A DNA stretch of 6,633 bases. Origin: JBIOJM01 sp044450785. GTDB lineage: Bacteria; Planctomycetota; Planctomycetia; Isosphaerales; Isosphaeraceae. Location of the stretch: the NCBI GenBank assembly GCA_044450785.1, contig JBIOJM010000453.1, forward strand, positions 1 to 6,633, written 5' to 3'. The stretch's first letter is position 1; the number at the start of each line of letters is the position of its first letter. Below, piece after piece: positions 1-5,824 of the stretch. The position numbers and the translations under genes are program-made. The notes beneath the pieces were generated by a model. That model was not told where the DNA came from. It searched no databases and saw only the letters and a program-made list of their open reading frames with translations.

Positions 1-49
1 CCCCCCCGACATCGCGTCGGCGGCCATGATGCGCTGCCGCCCCACCTAG
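1..49 (+). CDS. Possible 3' end of a gene cut by the left window edge
   Basis: One plus-strand frame runs open from the window edge to a TAG at 47-49 and would end in ...DIASAAMMRCRPT. All fifteen codons end in G or C, which fits coding DNA in a high-GC genome. The minus strand of the same stretch is also open with G/C-ending codons, so the direction is uncertain; an alternative is a minus-strand gene starting near 28. The fragment is too short to assign a family. Its position just before repeats and a tRNA fragment would suit the C-terminus of a tyrosine integrase, but no catalytic motif is visible, so that is inference only. Confidence 0.25.
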   Translation, partial: PPDIASAAMMRCRPT

Positions 50-78
50 ATAGTCAGGTGTCAACCGGCTGGCCGATT

Positions 79-202
79 TGGGAACAAAATGGGAACAGGA
101 TTGGCAATATCAGCCCAATGCGGCTACAATGCACGTGCGTCAGGGCAGTATCGTAACTGCCTTGCAATCAAAGCCTTTAAGTATCACCGCAACGTGTTCC
201 CA
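79..202. repeat. Three copies of TGGGAACA next to the tRNA fragment
   Basis: The 8-mer TGGGAACA occurs at 79-86 and 90-97, a direct pair 11 bp apart, and as its reverse complement TGTTCCCA at 195-202, twelve bases before the tRNA-like segment. A second, weaker direct pair with the same 11-bp spacing, CAATGC, lies at 116-121 and 127-132. A 6-bp inverted repeat, GGCAGT/ACTGCC (144-149 and 156-161), lies between them. Short direct and inverted sites one helical turn apart beside an attachment site are what arm-type binding sites of tyrosine recombinases look like. That function is inferred; the repeats are seen directly. Confidence 0.6.
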
Positions 203-213
203 ATACCACGAGT

Positions 214-282
214 ATGGCAGATGTACCGGACTCAAAATCCGGTCCTCGCAAGAGGGTGTGGGTTGAAGTCCCACCTTCGGTA
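214..282 (+). pseudogene. 3' portion of tRNA-Leu(CAA), probable attachment-site copy
   Basis: The segment folds as the 3' part of a class II tRNA. The anticodon stem CCGGA/TCCGG (226-230, 238-242) encloses the loop CTCAAAA with anticodon CAA at 233-235. A variable arm CCTC-GCAA-GAGG (244-255) follows, then a T arm GTGGG/CCCAC (258-262, 270-274). The 3' acceptor strand CTTCGGT (275-281) and discriminator A282 complete it. The end of the D loop (TGGCAG, 214-219) is recognisable, but upstream there is no ACCGAAG-like 5' acceptor strand or normal D arm, so a complete tRNA cannot form. The T loop reads TTGAAGT, with G at the normally invariant C56. No CCA is encoded. This fits the 3' duplicate left when an element integrates into a tRNA gene. 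Confidence 0.75.
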
Positions 283-310
283 CTGAATCGAGCCGAGCAC
301 TTGGCTGCGA

Positions 311-412
311 TCACTTCTCCACCACCACCACGCCGCGGGGCGAGCGCACGGACGACCTGCCGTCGAAGGTGAGGCAGATCTGGTTTGGGAGCGACGCCTC
401 ACGGGTGCTGGA
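311..412 (-). pseudogene. Start-less open stretch, possible gene-end remnant
   Basis: On the minus strand a frame opens after a stop at 413-415 and runs 33 codons to a TGA at 311-313, ending in ...RSPRGVVVVEK. Nearly every codon ends in G or C, as in the real genes here, and the sequence reads like the C-terminus of a protein. It has no ATG and no ribosome-binding site; the only in-frame GTG codons lie deep inside it. It overlaps the last 14 bp of the 107-residue gene in the frame one base further downstream, so a single-base shift near 400-415 would join the two. It may be the remnant of a gene truncated at the tRNA junction, the original tail of the 107-residue gene, or chance. I do not recognise a family. 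Confidence 0.25.
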
Positions 413-722
413 TCATCACGCCTTGCCGATTCTCGGGCGGCGTCTCCTGGTAGAACCGGCGGACCTCCTCCGGACCGACGGCCAGCACCTCGACCCCGTC
501 GGCAGTACTCCGACAGGCGACGGTTTCTCCTTCGTAGTAGTAGGTCAGCGTCCAGTTGTCGCGCGTCAATTTCGCGTAATCATCCGAATAGTTTGGCTGA
601 TGTGCGGCCTGATCCTTGGACACTTCCGCGGCGATCTCCGGCGGCACCGGGAGGAGTCCGCGTGGCTTGGGCAGCGGCCCGCAGTAGCGCGGATTACTCT
701 CGTCGATGATCCGAGCGTACAT
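399..722 (-). CDS. Hypothetical 107-residue protein
   Basis: The product starts MYARIIDESNPRYCGPLPKP and I do not recognise its family. There is no signal peptide, membrane segment or obvious catalytic motif. The first 35 residues are rich in proline (NPRYCGPLPKP, LLPVPPEI). The middle is polar and aromatic (LTYYYEG, about residues 59-65), and the last third is acidic to neutral, so a small soluble cytoplasmic protein is likely. The start is well supported: AAAGGAG sits at 730-736, seven bases before the ATG. The gene lies 138 bp downstream of hflC on the same strand, so it could be the last gene of that transcript, but its strong ribosome-binding site would also suit independent expression. 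The TGA at 399-401 overlaps an open frame that continues to 311, so the annotated C-terminus should be compared with homologues. Confidence 0.75.
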   Translation of the reverse strand: MYARIIDESNPRYCGPLPKPRGLLPVPPEIAAEVSKDQAAHQPNYSDDYAKLTRDNWTLTYYYEGETVACRSTADGVEVLAVGPEEVRRFYQETPPENRQGVMIQHP

Positions 723-761
723 GGGCAGGCTCCTTTCTTCTCAATGACAGGCGGCGCACAA

Positions 762-789
762 CCGGCCGCGTCCGAAAGCGCTGGGCCGG
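762..789. other. GC-rich inverted repeat between hflC and the 107-residue gene
   Basis: CCGGCC (762-767) and GGCCGG (784-789) form a 6-bp perfect inverted repeat with a 16-base loop, about 70 bp downstream of the hflC stop. On the transcribed minus strand no run of T follows, so it does not qualify as a standard Rho-independent terminator. It could slow or partly end transcription between the two genes, but a chance GC-rich dyad is equally possible. A 12-bp near-palindrome, GCATG-TC-CATGC (846-857), lies closer to the hflC stop and is too tight to form a normal RNA hairpin. Confidence 0.25.
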
Positions 790-860
790 CAAGGCAAAGA
801 GCGAGCGATGGCAGGTGCAGGCTCGCGAGGGGCGCCGACTCCGATGCATGTCCATGCTCC

Positions 861-2006
861 TCATTCGCGCGGGTGGGAGGCTGGTGCGGACGGGGATCGA
901 CCCGGCTCGGCGGCGGCGACCGGGCTGGGCTTGGAGACCGGCGTCTTCAACGGATCGAGGGTCTTGATCAGTCGCAGCAGGTCGCTGTCGGTGGTCAGGA
1001 TCAGACGGGTATCCCCCTTGAGCGCCTCCTTGTAAATCTGGAGGGTGCGGGTGAAGTTGTAGAACTCACCGGTCTCGCGGATCGCCTTGGCGTAGGAGTC
1101 GATGATCTCGGCGTCGACCTTGCCCTTGAGGATGTTGGCTTCCCGCTTGCCCTCACCCTCGATCTTCTGGGAATCGGCCCCCGCTTTGTTGATGATCTCC
1201 TTCTTGCGCTGCTCGCCTTCGCTGATTGCCTTGATGGCGATGGCCTCCATCAACGAGACGGCCCGGTCGAAGGCGGCCTCGCGCACTTGAGGCACGAACT
1301 CGATCCGCGACAGACCGACGTCGACCAGCACGATGCCGCGGCCCTTGCCCTTGACCTGACCGCCCTCGGCCAGGGCGCGCTGGGCGTCGTCCTTGATCTG
1401 GTCCGTGATTTTGAGGCGGCCGTGCAAGATCGATACCTTGGCCTCGGGGGGTACGACGAAATCGAGAATGGACTGGTCCTGGTCGGCCCCGGCACTTTTT
1501 TTGCCGGGCCCCGTGGCCTGGGCGACGATCTCGGGAGGGAGGCCGAGGGTATACGTCATCTTCCGATCGGTGCTCCGGACGAGCTCGGCCAGATCGTTCG
1601 TGGTGATCGTGTCACGCGCGGTGCTGCGGACAAAGTCCTTGACGCGCGACTCGGCATTCTTCACGTCACGAAGGATGCGCACGAACTGGGCCGGATCGGT
1701 GATCTTCCAGACGGCCCAGACCGTGACCTCGATCTTCTTGCCATCCTTGGTGGGAACGTCCACGAGTTTTTCCGTCTGGCTGGTTCCGTGCCAGACCTGA
1801 AGGGTCTTGGGCAGCCGCATCACCTCCTGGACCAGCGGGAGCTTGAAGTACAGGCCCGGCTCGGTGCGGCTGGCGACCGGCTCGCCGAATTGCAGGACCA
1901 CGGCCAGCTCGCGCTCGTTGACGGTGTAGAGGACGGACTGGACCAGGGGGATGGCCAGCACCAAAGCCATGCCGACCAAAATCGCTATGATCCGGTGGCG
2001 GTTCAT
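861..2006 (-). CDS. hflC: HflC-like SPFH membrane protein
   Basis: This 381-residue protein has the HflC layout. A single N-terminal membrane anchor (about residues 6-26) is followed by an SPFH/band 7 domain that opens with YTVNERELAVVLQFGEPV and includes PGLYFKLPLVQEV. A charged helical stretch (about 250-300, EGEQRKKEIINKAG) follows, then the HflC-type end YNFTRTLQIYKEAL and DSDLLRLIKTLD. In E. coli, HflC pairs with HflK to form a periplasmic-side cage that controls FtsH proteolysis; that role is carried over by homology. The protein exceeds the 334 residues of E. coli HflC mainly through a Pro/Ala/Ser-rich tail of about 33 residues (349-381). The ATG overlaps the hflK stop as ATGA (2003-2006), and AAGGGAG lies at 2017-2023, ten bases upstream. 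It is the downstream partner in a coupled hflK-hflC operon. Confidence 0.9.
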   Translation of the reverse strand: MNRHRIIAILVGMALVLAIPLVQSVLYTVNERELAVVLQFGEPVASRTEPGLYFKLPLVQEVMRLPKTLQVWHGTSQTEKLVDVPTKDGKKIEVTVWAVWKITDPAQFVRILRDVKNAESRVKDFVRSTARDTITTNDLAELVRSTDRKMTYTLGLPPEIVAQATGPGKKSAGADQDQSILDFVVPPEAKVSILHGRLKITDQIKDDAQRALAEGGQVKGKGRGIVLVDVGLSRIEFVPQVREAAFDRAVSLMEAIAIKAISEGEQRKKEIINKAGADSQKIEGEGKREANILKGKVDAEIIDSYAKAIRETGEFYNFTRTLQIYKEALKGDTRLILTTDSDLLRLIKTLDPLKTPVSKPSPVAAAEPGRSPSAPASHPRE

Positions 2007-3016
2007 CGGCTGGTTTCTCCCTTGGGGTTGAGGTTCAAGAGCGGAAAGAGATTCTTGAGGTCGGAATCGATGATCATTTTATCCTTCACGCCCAGGAGAG
2101 TTTCCTGCATTGCCTCGAGGTAGAGCCGCTGGCGCGTGATCTCAGGGGCGCGCTCGTAGGCGTGGTACTTGGCGAGGAGCGCCTCGATCTCGCCGTTGGC
2201 CTCGGCGCGGCGGCTGGAGGCGTAGCCCTCGGCTTCGCGGATCAGTTTGTCTCGAGTGGCTCTGGCCTCGGGGATCAGCTTGTTCCGGCTGGCTTCGGCA
2301 TCGTTCTCGAGCTTCTGCTTCTGCTGGATCGAAGCATTGACCTTGTCGAAGGCCGGCTTGACCCGCTCGGGCGGAATGACTCGCTGCATTTGCAGGGCCG
2401 TCACGGTGATGCCGCACTCGTAGCCGTCAAGAATCCGCTGGACGTCACTGCGGGCATCAGACGCGATGTCGCTCCGCTTGGACGCAATGACCTCGTCGAA
2501 GGAGTAGTCACCCACCAGCCGGTTCATGACGGTGCGGGCCACGCTTGTCAGCAGGTCCTCGGCGAAGGTGTCGTGCTCATCGAGTGGGAATCGGAACAAG
2601 AACTGCGACGGTTCGGTCACTTTCCACTGGACGGTCCACTCGACCGAAGCGGTATTCAAGTCGCCGGTGAGCATCAACGTCTCGTCCTCGGGGTGGCGCT
2701 GCGCCTCGATCATGTCCTCGGCGTGGGACACTTGCCCGTACGGCAGCCGGAGCCCATGCTCCTCGACGCTGACCTTCATCACCTGGTCGACGAGCGGGAC
2801 CTTGAAGTGCAAGCCCGGCGGGGTCGTGGCGAGATACTTGCCGAGCCGGAGCACAACCGCCTGCTCGTACGGCTTGACCGTGTAGGTCAGGTCCGAGAGC
2901 AGCCAGAGCACCAGGATCAAGCCGACGATCCAGGGAAACAGCGGCACGTAGCGCTGCCAGGCTTCACTCGGTTGGGGACCACGGCCCCGGCGGTTATATC
3001 CTTCCAATGGCTCCAT
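2003..3016 (-). CDS. hflK: HflK-like SPFH membrane protein
   Basis: The 337-residue product starts MEPLEGYNRRGRGP. It has a short polar N-terminus, one membrane helix (about residues 27-46) and an SPFH domain beginning TYTVKPYEQAVVLRLGKYL with PPGLHFKVPLVDQV. A long charged helix (QQKQKLENDAEASRNKLI and following) precedes APEITRQRLYLEAMQETL, which closely matches the conserved C-terminus of E. coli HflK. The family partners HflC to cage and modulate the FtsH protease. The protein is shorter than E. coli HflK (419 residues), mainly because the cytoplasmic N-terminus is reduced to about 26 residues. The frame stays open to a TTG at 3142, but I chose the ATG at 3016 because AGGAGAAAGG lies at 3026-3035 and the extension shows no family resemblance. 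It overlaps hflC by four bases. Confidence 0.9.
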   Translation of the reverse strand: MEPLEGYNRRGRGPQPSEAWQRYVPLFPWIVGLILVLWLLSDLTYTVKPYEQAVVLRLGKYLATTPPGLHFKVPLVDQVMKVSVEEHGLRLPYGQVSHAEDMIEAQRHPEDETLMLTGDLNTASVEWTVQWKVTEPSQFLFRFPLDEHDTFAEDLLTSVARTVMNRLVGDYSFDEVIASKRSDIASDARSDVQRILDGYECGITVTALQMQRVIPPERVKPAFDKVNASIQQKQKLENDAEASRNKLIPEARATRDKLIREAEGYASSRRAEANGEIEALLAKYHAYERAPEITRQRLYLEAMQETLLGVKDKMIIDSDLKNLFPLLNLNPKGETSR

Positions 3017-3041
3017 GTTGGGAAACCTTTCTCCTGTTGTT

Positions 3042-3087
3042 GTTGGATCGATGACTTCGGGTGACTTTCGGCAATTGTCGATCCAAC
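3042..3087. promoter_or_regulatory. 10-bp inverted repeat in the hflK leader
   Basis: GTTGGATCGA (3042-3051) and TCGATCCAAC (3078-3087) form a perfect 10-bp dyad with a 26-base spacer, ending about 25 bases before the hflK start and only six bases from its ribosome-binding site. Read on the transcribed strand, the spacer holds two near-repeats, CGAAAGTCA and CGAAGTCA. It could form a leader hairpin that affects hflK translation, or serve as a split operator for a dimeric regulator. There is no T run after it, so it is unlikely to be a terminator. The dyad is seen directly; the function is inferred. Confidence 0.45.
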
Positions 3088-3136
3088 CCAGGCCAATAAG
3101 CAAGCGAAAACCGAGATCGATCCGGCGATGATCAAC

Positions 3137-3160
3137 CGCCAAGACGCCAAGATCGCCAAG
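3137..3160. repeat. Triple CGCCAAG repeat
   Basis: CGCCAAG occurs three times at 3137-3143, 3145-3151 and 3154-3160, spaced 8 and 9 bp apart. It lies between the DUF6263-like gene and hflK, so on the transcribed strand it reads as repeated CTTGGCG. From memory, similar CTTGGCG-type strings are scattered through intergenic regions of planctomycete and other environmental bacterial genomes, suggesting a dispersed repeat family rather than a gene-specific site. I could not check this. A direct-repeat binding site with spacing just under one helical turn is an alternative. Confidence 0.5.
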
Positions 3161-3203
3161 AGGAGAGGATCAAGGAAACCGCGGGTACCGCACAACCCCG
3201 GGC

Positions 3204-4178
3204 TCACTTCGCGACGGGCAGCAGCTCCGTGTTGGTCTCGATGGTCAAGTCCAGCGAGCCGGCGAGGTCCGTGCCGTTGACCGAGAAGGTCATGTCGTCT
3301 CCCTTGATCCGGATCTTTGCCGTGGCGCTTTTCACATGACCCTCCTCGCGGTCGAAGAGGATTGTCTCATTGGAGGACTCGACCTTGAGGTCGCTCTTCT
3401 TCAGCTTGAGCGGCGACTCGGCGGCGCCGTCTTGCTTCAGTTCGACCTTGGTCGTCTTGCTGCTGATCTTGTCGAGGGTTTTGTCCCCGTTTTTCTCGGT
3501 GCCCACATACTCGTACTTCTTCTGGAATGTGAGTGTCTGGCCGCTGCCGATGTCGACGACCTCGGTCCGGTCCCAGGACTCGCCCGGACGGGCCAGGACG
3601 TCCGGCAGGCGACGGAGCTGTTGCTCGAACTCCGTCCTGAGCTTGTCGGACTCGAGGCGGCTGCGGATCGCATCCCGCGCCGGCGGGCTGAGCTTGTCGG
3701 CTTTTTCCAGCAGCTTTTCGGCCCCTTCGATTGCCTTGACCTTGTTCTGGTCGTCGAGCACGACCGTGTAGATGGACTCGCCGGCCAGCTTGAAGACCTC
3801 GCCCAGGAATGCGACGTCCGGGTTGTCGATCTTGGCGTTGGGCTCGCTCGAGTCGTAGGTCACATTGATGCCGCCAGGAATCGACAGCTCGATTCGCAGC
3901 GATTCGACTTTCTCCTCGACCGGGACGGTCGAATCGCCGCGCCGCTTGCCGACCGTTCGCGACGTGATCACGGTCGCATTCTGACGGGTCTCGATCTCCT
4001 GCCCCATCAGCGTCAGGATCTGATGCGTCTTCGACGTCGTCTTGTTCTTGAACGTCTTCCCCTCGGGGAACTTGTGCTGGAGCTTGACCTGGGCCTGGGC
4101 TGTTTGTGACCAGAAGAGAGCCAGGCACGCCAAGCCGATACCCGTCAATGCCCATTGACCTGCCATGCGAATCCTCAT
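3204..4178 (-). CDS. Exported DUF6263-like protein
   Basis: The 324-residue product begins with a Sec signal peptide: MRIRMAGQW, a hydrophobic core over about residues 10-23, and likely cleavage after AQA at 29. The mature part is mostly beta-strand-like and charged. It opens VKLQHKFPEGKTFKNKTTSK, then has ITSRTVGKRR and a central helical stretch with LLEKADKLSPPARDAI. Later come PGESWDRTEVV (a gain-of-structure motif typical of this group) and a final strand-rich part (KIRIKGDDMTF). This pattern matches my recollection of DUF6263, a secreted family of unknown function common in planctomycetes. It should act outside the cytoplasmic membrane. I chose the ATG at 4178 because GAGGAG (4186-4191) sits seven bases upstream and the signal peptide follows directly. 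A longer open frame to 4619 would overlap the DUF1501 gene and is rejected. Confidence 0.7.
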   Translation of the reverse strand: MRIRMAGQWALTGIGLACLALFWSQTAQAQVKLQHKFPEGKTFKNKTTSKTHQILTLMGQEIETRQNATVITSRTVGKRRGDSTVPVEEKVESLRIELSIPGGINVTYDSSEPNAKIDNPDVAFLGEVFKLAGESIYTVVLDDQNKVKAIEGAEKLLEKADKLSPPARDAIRSRLESDKLRTEFEQQLRRLPDVLARPGESWDRTEVVDIGSGQTLTFQKKYEYVGTEKNGDKTLDKISSKTTKVELKQDGAAESPLKLKKSDLKVESSNETILFDREEGHVKSATAKIRIKGDDMTFSVNGTDLAGSLDLTIETNTELLPVAK

Positions 4179-4371
4179 GAACGAACTCCTCAACACGAGT
4201 GCCAGAATGATGTTGAACGCGACGTGAAGGGACCTTTCCATCCCAAGAGTCGGGAAGCCCAGCCGGTCCGAGCGATTTCCACTAGCACCGGACGGCACGG
4301 CCCGAGGATCTCTGCGAGTATTCGCCTGAAGCTCGATCATATTCAGCGGGTATCGCACACAGGTGGTACGA
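4179..4371. other. Intergenic region between the DUF1501 and DUF6263-like genes
   Basis: These 193 bp carry the ribosome-binding site GAGGAG (4186-4191) for the DUF6263-like gene. A promoter for that gene is likely here because the gap is much longer than the other spacing inside a gene pair, but I could not pick a convincing -35/-10 pair. Only weak dyads are present, such as GTCCG/CGGAC around 4260-4295. No hairpin followed by a T run ends the DUF1501 transcript, so read-through is possible. Confidence 0.35.
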
Positions 4372-5763
4372 TCAGCCGAAAATCGAGGTGATCGGATCGC
4401 CGGCGGCGATCGGTAGCGGTCGGCCGAGGGTGTCGTAGACCTCGGTGGCCGGGTCGATTCCGATGGCCCAGAACATGGTCGCGGCGATGTCGTCGGGCCG
4501 GACGGGATCGCTTGTGGGGTAGGCACCGATCCGGTCACTGGCGCCGTGGACGGCACCCCCGCGGACACCACCCCCCGCCAAGAGGGTTGTATAACACCTT
4601 GGCCAGTGATCGCGACCATTCTTGTCGAAACCGCGCTGGCCGCCGATCTTCGGCGTGCGGCCGAACTCGCCCAGCCAGACGATGAGAGTCTCGTCGAGCA
4701 AGCCGCGGCAGTGTAAGTCGTCGATCAAGGCCGGCACAGCCTGGTCCGTGATCGGCAGGAGGCGGTCCTTCAAGTCGTTGAAGTTGTTGTTGTGCGTGTC
4801 CCAGCCGCCGCTACCCATGCCGTTGCCGATGTCGGGGGCAAAATAAACGGTGACAAACCGCACACCCGCCTCGACGAGGCGGCGGGCGAGCAGACAGCCC
4901 TGGCCGTAGGTATTGCGGCCATAAACATCGCGCAACTTCGGATCCTCGCGCGCGAGATCGAATGCTCGCTTTACCTTGGGCGAGGAGAGCATGGTCAGGG
5001 CCCTGTCATAGAGGGAGTCCATCCCAAGAGCGACGCCGGACCACTCGAGCATCGCGCTCTGGCGGTCGAAGAGCCGCATCAGCTCGCGGCGGTCGTCGAG
5101 GCGATCGAGCGTCATCGACCCGGGCAGGCTCAATTCGGGCAGGCGGAAGTTCGGCGAGTTTGGGTCGCGTTCGACGAAGAAGGGGTCGAACGGTTTGCCC
5201 AGGAAGCTGGCGGTCTGGCCGGGCGTGACGGTGGCGTCGTGGACGACGTACGGGTAAGAGACGAAGCTCGGAATCGCCGGGTCCCTCACGGGATTGAGCC
5301 GGGCGACCACGCTGCCGTATGCGGGGTAGAGCTCCTGGGTGTCGCGCAGGTTGATGTCGTCGACCGGCGGTGCGTGGCCGGTCAGGCTGTAGTACGTGGC
5401 CGAGTTATGGGTCACGTTGCGGTGACTGACGGAACGGACCTGGGCAACACGGTGCATGACCTTCGCCAACCGTGGGAGATGCTCGGTGATGGTGGTGCCT
5501 GGCACGCTCGATGCGATGGGCGAGAAGGTACCGCGAATCCCGTCGGGGGCGCCGGGCTTCATGTCGAATGTATCGATGTGCGACGGCCCGCCGAACTGGT
5601 GCAGGAAGATGATTGACTTCGCCCTGGGCGGGCGAGTGCTCGGTCGCGACGCCCCCAGCACCGCGGGCAGGTTGAGCCCGGCGAATCCCGCGGACCCGGC
5701 CCGCAACAGGGCCCGGCGCGAGAATCGGCGGGTCGCGCGGAAGTCGGGACAACCCCGATTCAT
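4372..5763 (-). CDS. Tat-exported DUF1501 family protein
   Basis: This complete 463-residue protein belongs to the DUF1501 family, which has a sulfatase/alkaline-phosphatase-like fold. Its N-terminus is a Tat-type signal: RRFSRRALLRAG (about residues 12-23) followed by a hydrophobic alanine/glycine-rich stretch. Family motifs appear in order: SIIFLHQFGGPSHIDTFDMK (50-69), the early conserved SHRNVTHNSATYY, GGWDTHNNNF (about 319-328), and LGEFGRTPK with GRDHWP (364-388). Aspartate and histidine residues in these motifs are candidate metal ligands by analogy with the fold. The start at 5763 has GGAG at 5774-5777 ten bases upstream. It follows the DUF1553 gene by 61 bp, the usual planctomycete pairing, so one transcript is likely. 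The substrate of such pairs is not established; polysaccharide or sulfated-compound handling has been suggested for these gene sets. It appears intact. Confidence 0.93.
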   Translation of the reverse strand: MNRGCPDFRATRRFSRRALLRAGSAGFAGLNLPAVLGASRPSTRPPRAKSIIFLHQFGGPSHIDTFDMKPGAPDGIRGTFSPIASSVPGTTITEHLPRLAKVMHRVAQVRSVSHRNVTHNSATYYSLTGHAPPVDDINLRDTQELYPAYGSVVARLNPVRDPAIPSFVSYPYVVHDATVTPGQTASFLGKPFDPFFVERDPNSPNFRLPELSLPGSMTLDRLDDRRELMRLFDRQSAMLEWSGVALGMDSLYDRALTMLSSPKVKRAFDLAREDPKLRDVYGRNTYGQGCLLARRLVEAGVRFVTVYFAPDIGNGMGSGGWDTHNNNFNDLKDRLLPITDQAVPALIDDLHCRGLLDETLIVWLGEFGRTPKIGGQRGFDKNGRDHWPRCYTTLLAGGGVRGGAVHGASDRIGAYPTSDPVRPDDIAATMFWAIGIDPATEVYDTLGRPLPIAAGDPITSIFG

Positions 5764-5824
5764 GGTCGGTTAGCTCCAAAGGAATGCCGCGGTTCGCCGT
5801 GGCGGGTTTCGTTGAATAAGGACC

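Noticed and set aside
6..20. Hairpin CCGAC-ATCGC-GTCGG as a terminator
   Set aside because: It lies within the possible coding end at the left edge, and no T run follows on either strand.
78..266. Short plus-strand open frames across the repeat and tRNA region
   Set aside because: They run into the tRNA-like segment, lack ribosome-binding sites, and cover repeats that are better explained as an attachment region.
186..282. A complete functional tRNA-Leu
   Set aside because: No upstream sequence pairs properly with the 3' acceptor strand at the right distance. The ACC-starting candidates at 186 and 205 give wrong spacing and mismatches.
369..2123. A 584-codon open frame on the plus strand opposite the 107-residue gene, hflC and the end of hflK
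   Set aside because: It is antisense to three frames with clear or plausible coding evidence, and its Asp/Leu/Gly-heavy translation resembles no family. Long stop-free antisense frames are expected opposite genes with G/C-ending codons.
3017..3142. HflK extension starting at a TTG at 3142
   Set aside because: The TTG lies within the CGCCAAG repeat, no good ribosome-binding site precedes it, and the added residues do not resemble HflK.
4179..4619. N-terminal extension of the DUF6263-like gene to 4619
   Set aside because: It would overlap the DUF1501 gene by about 250 bp and bury the signal peptide. The ATG at 4178 has an excellent ribosome-binding site.
2162..5616. Other long plus-strand open frames (2162-3064, 3336-4109, 4792-5616)
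   Set aside because: Each lies inside a well-supported minus-strand gene, has no domain-like sequence, and is best explained as a high-GC shadow frame.
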